Of a stretch of 64,000 nt of DNA, positions 63,223 through 64,000 are shown one piece after another. Positions within the stretch are counted from its first letter, which is position 1. Each line of letters begins with the position of its first letter. Below the pieces are notes generated by a model. The model was not told the origin of the DNA. It saw nothing but the letters and a program-made list of their open reading frames with translations, and made no database searches. The stretch comes from Silanimonas sp. Its GTDB lineage: Bacteria; Pseudomonadota; Gammaproteobacteria; Xanthomonadales; Xanthomonadaceae. The stretch lies in contig BPKK01000014.1 of the NCBI GenBank assembly GCA_026005095.1, positions 1 through 64,000 on the forward strand, written 5' to 3'. Made by a program: the position numbers and the translations under genes.

Positions 63223-64000
63223 GTGATCCGCACCCTCACCCGCACCTTCGCCCTACTCGCCGGCCTTGTCCTAGCCGCCCCGGGTCTCCATGCCCAAAAC
63301 ATCAATGGCGCCGGCGCCACCTTCGTGTTCCCGGCCATGTCGAAGTGGTCCAGCGACTACGCCGCCGCCGGCAAGGGCCGCGTGAACTACCAGAGCATCG
63401 GCTCGGGCGGCGGCATCGCCCAGGCCAAGGCCGGCACGGTGGACTTCGGCGCCACCGACGCCCCGCTTGCGCCGGAGGAACTGGCCGCCAGCAAGCTCAT
63501 CCAGTTCCCCTCGGTGATCGGCGGCGTGGTGCCGGTGGTCAACCTGCGCGGCGTGGCCGCCGGGCAGCTGAAGCTCACCGGCGAGCTCGTGGCCGACATC
63601 TACCTCGGCAAGGTCACCCGCTGGGATGACGCCCGCATCGCCGAACTGAATCCGGGCCTGGCGCTGCCGGCCACCACCATCCGCGCGGTCTACCGCTCCG
63701 ACGGCTCGGGCACCACCTACAACTTCGTGCACTACCTCTCGAAGGTCAGCCCTGAGTGGAAGCAAAAGGTGGGCTTCGGTACCGCCGTGCGCTGGCCCAC
63801 CGGCTTTGGCGGCCGTGGCAACGAGGGGGTTTCGGCCTACGTCAAGCAGCTGCAGGGCTCGATCGGCTACGTCGAGCTCAGCTACGCCCTGACCAACAAC
63901 ATGACCTACGCCTCGATGCGCAACGCGGCCGGCAACTGGGTACAGCCCAGCATCGCCAGCTTCCGTGCCGCCGCCGCCAGTGCCGACTGGAAGAGCGCCA
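63223..64000 (+). CDS. pstS: Phosphate ABC transporter substrate-binding protein (partial, runs off the window end)
   Basis: GTG start; signal peptide; INGAGATFVFPAMSKW; SIGSGGGIAQAKAGTVDFGATDAPL; YRSDGSGTTYNFVHYLS. Confidence 0.95.
   Translation, partial: MIRTLTRTFALLAGLVLAAPGLHAQNINGAGATFVFPAMSKWSSDYAAAGKGRVNYQSIGSGGGIAQAKAGTVDFGATDAPLAPEELAASKLIQFPSVIGGVVPVVNLRGVAAGQLKLTGELVADIYLGKVTRWDDARIAELNPGLALPATTIRAVYRSDGSGTTYNFVHYLSKVSPEWKQKVGFGTAVRWPTGFGGRGNEGVSAYVKQLQGSIGYVELSYALTNNMTYASMRNAAGNWVQPSIASFRAAAASADWKSA

Overview
GC-rich window that looks like a gammaproteobacterial chromosome of the Xanthomonadaceae/Lysobacterales type (inferred from gene content only). It is almost fully coding. 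I saw no rRNA, tRNA, CRISPR array, transposase, integrase or phage genes. Recognisable blocks, in order: partial sensor kinase; GNAT; minCDE; EamA transporter; diguanylate cyclase; M2 peptidyl-dipeptidase; Bcr/CflA MFS; ATM1-type ABC exporter; UMF1 MFS; methyltransferase; SrkA-like kinase; cyclophilin; PrxQ/Bcp peroxiredoxin with a Lys/Ala tail; response regulator; hutU; alkaline-phosphatase-family protein; two complete head-to-head Mrp Na+/H+ antiporter operons; homoserine dehydrogenase; hutF/hutI; bTHX; a zinc-type cluster (MerC-like, ZnuD-like TonB receptor, aspartoacylase-family protein, Zur); gltX; cyclophilin-lpxH; DUF455; purF-cvpA-dedD-folC; Na/Pi cotransporter; phosphatase; serA; DUF481; sseA; NUDIX; FKBP; crotonase; rnfCDGE-nth without rnfA/rnfB; REC-GGDEF-EAL protein; OprO/P-like porin; pstS. 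Main observations: (i) divergent paired Mrp operons of two architectures; (ii) Lys/Ala (AKKA) tails on a peroxiredoxin and on ribosomal protein bTHX; (iii) at least seven genes with apparent single-base frameshifts, which need read-level checking; (iv) candidate gene remnants (aldo/keto reductase, OprP porin C-terminus); (v) a three-half-site Pho box before pstS and a Zur-box-like palindrome between the MerC-like gene and the zinc TonB receptor. I did not find a clear novel defence or mobile system.
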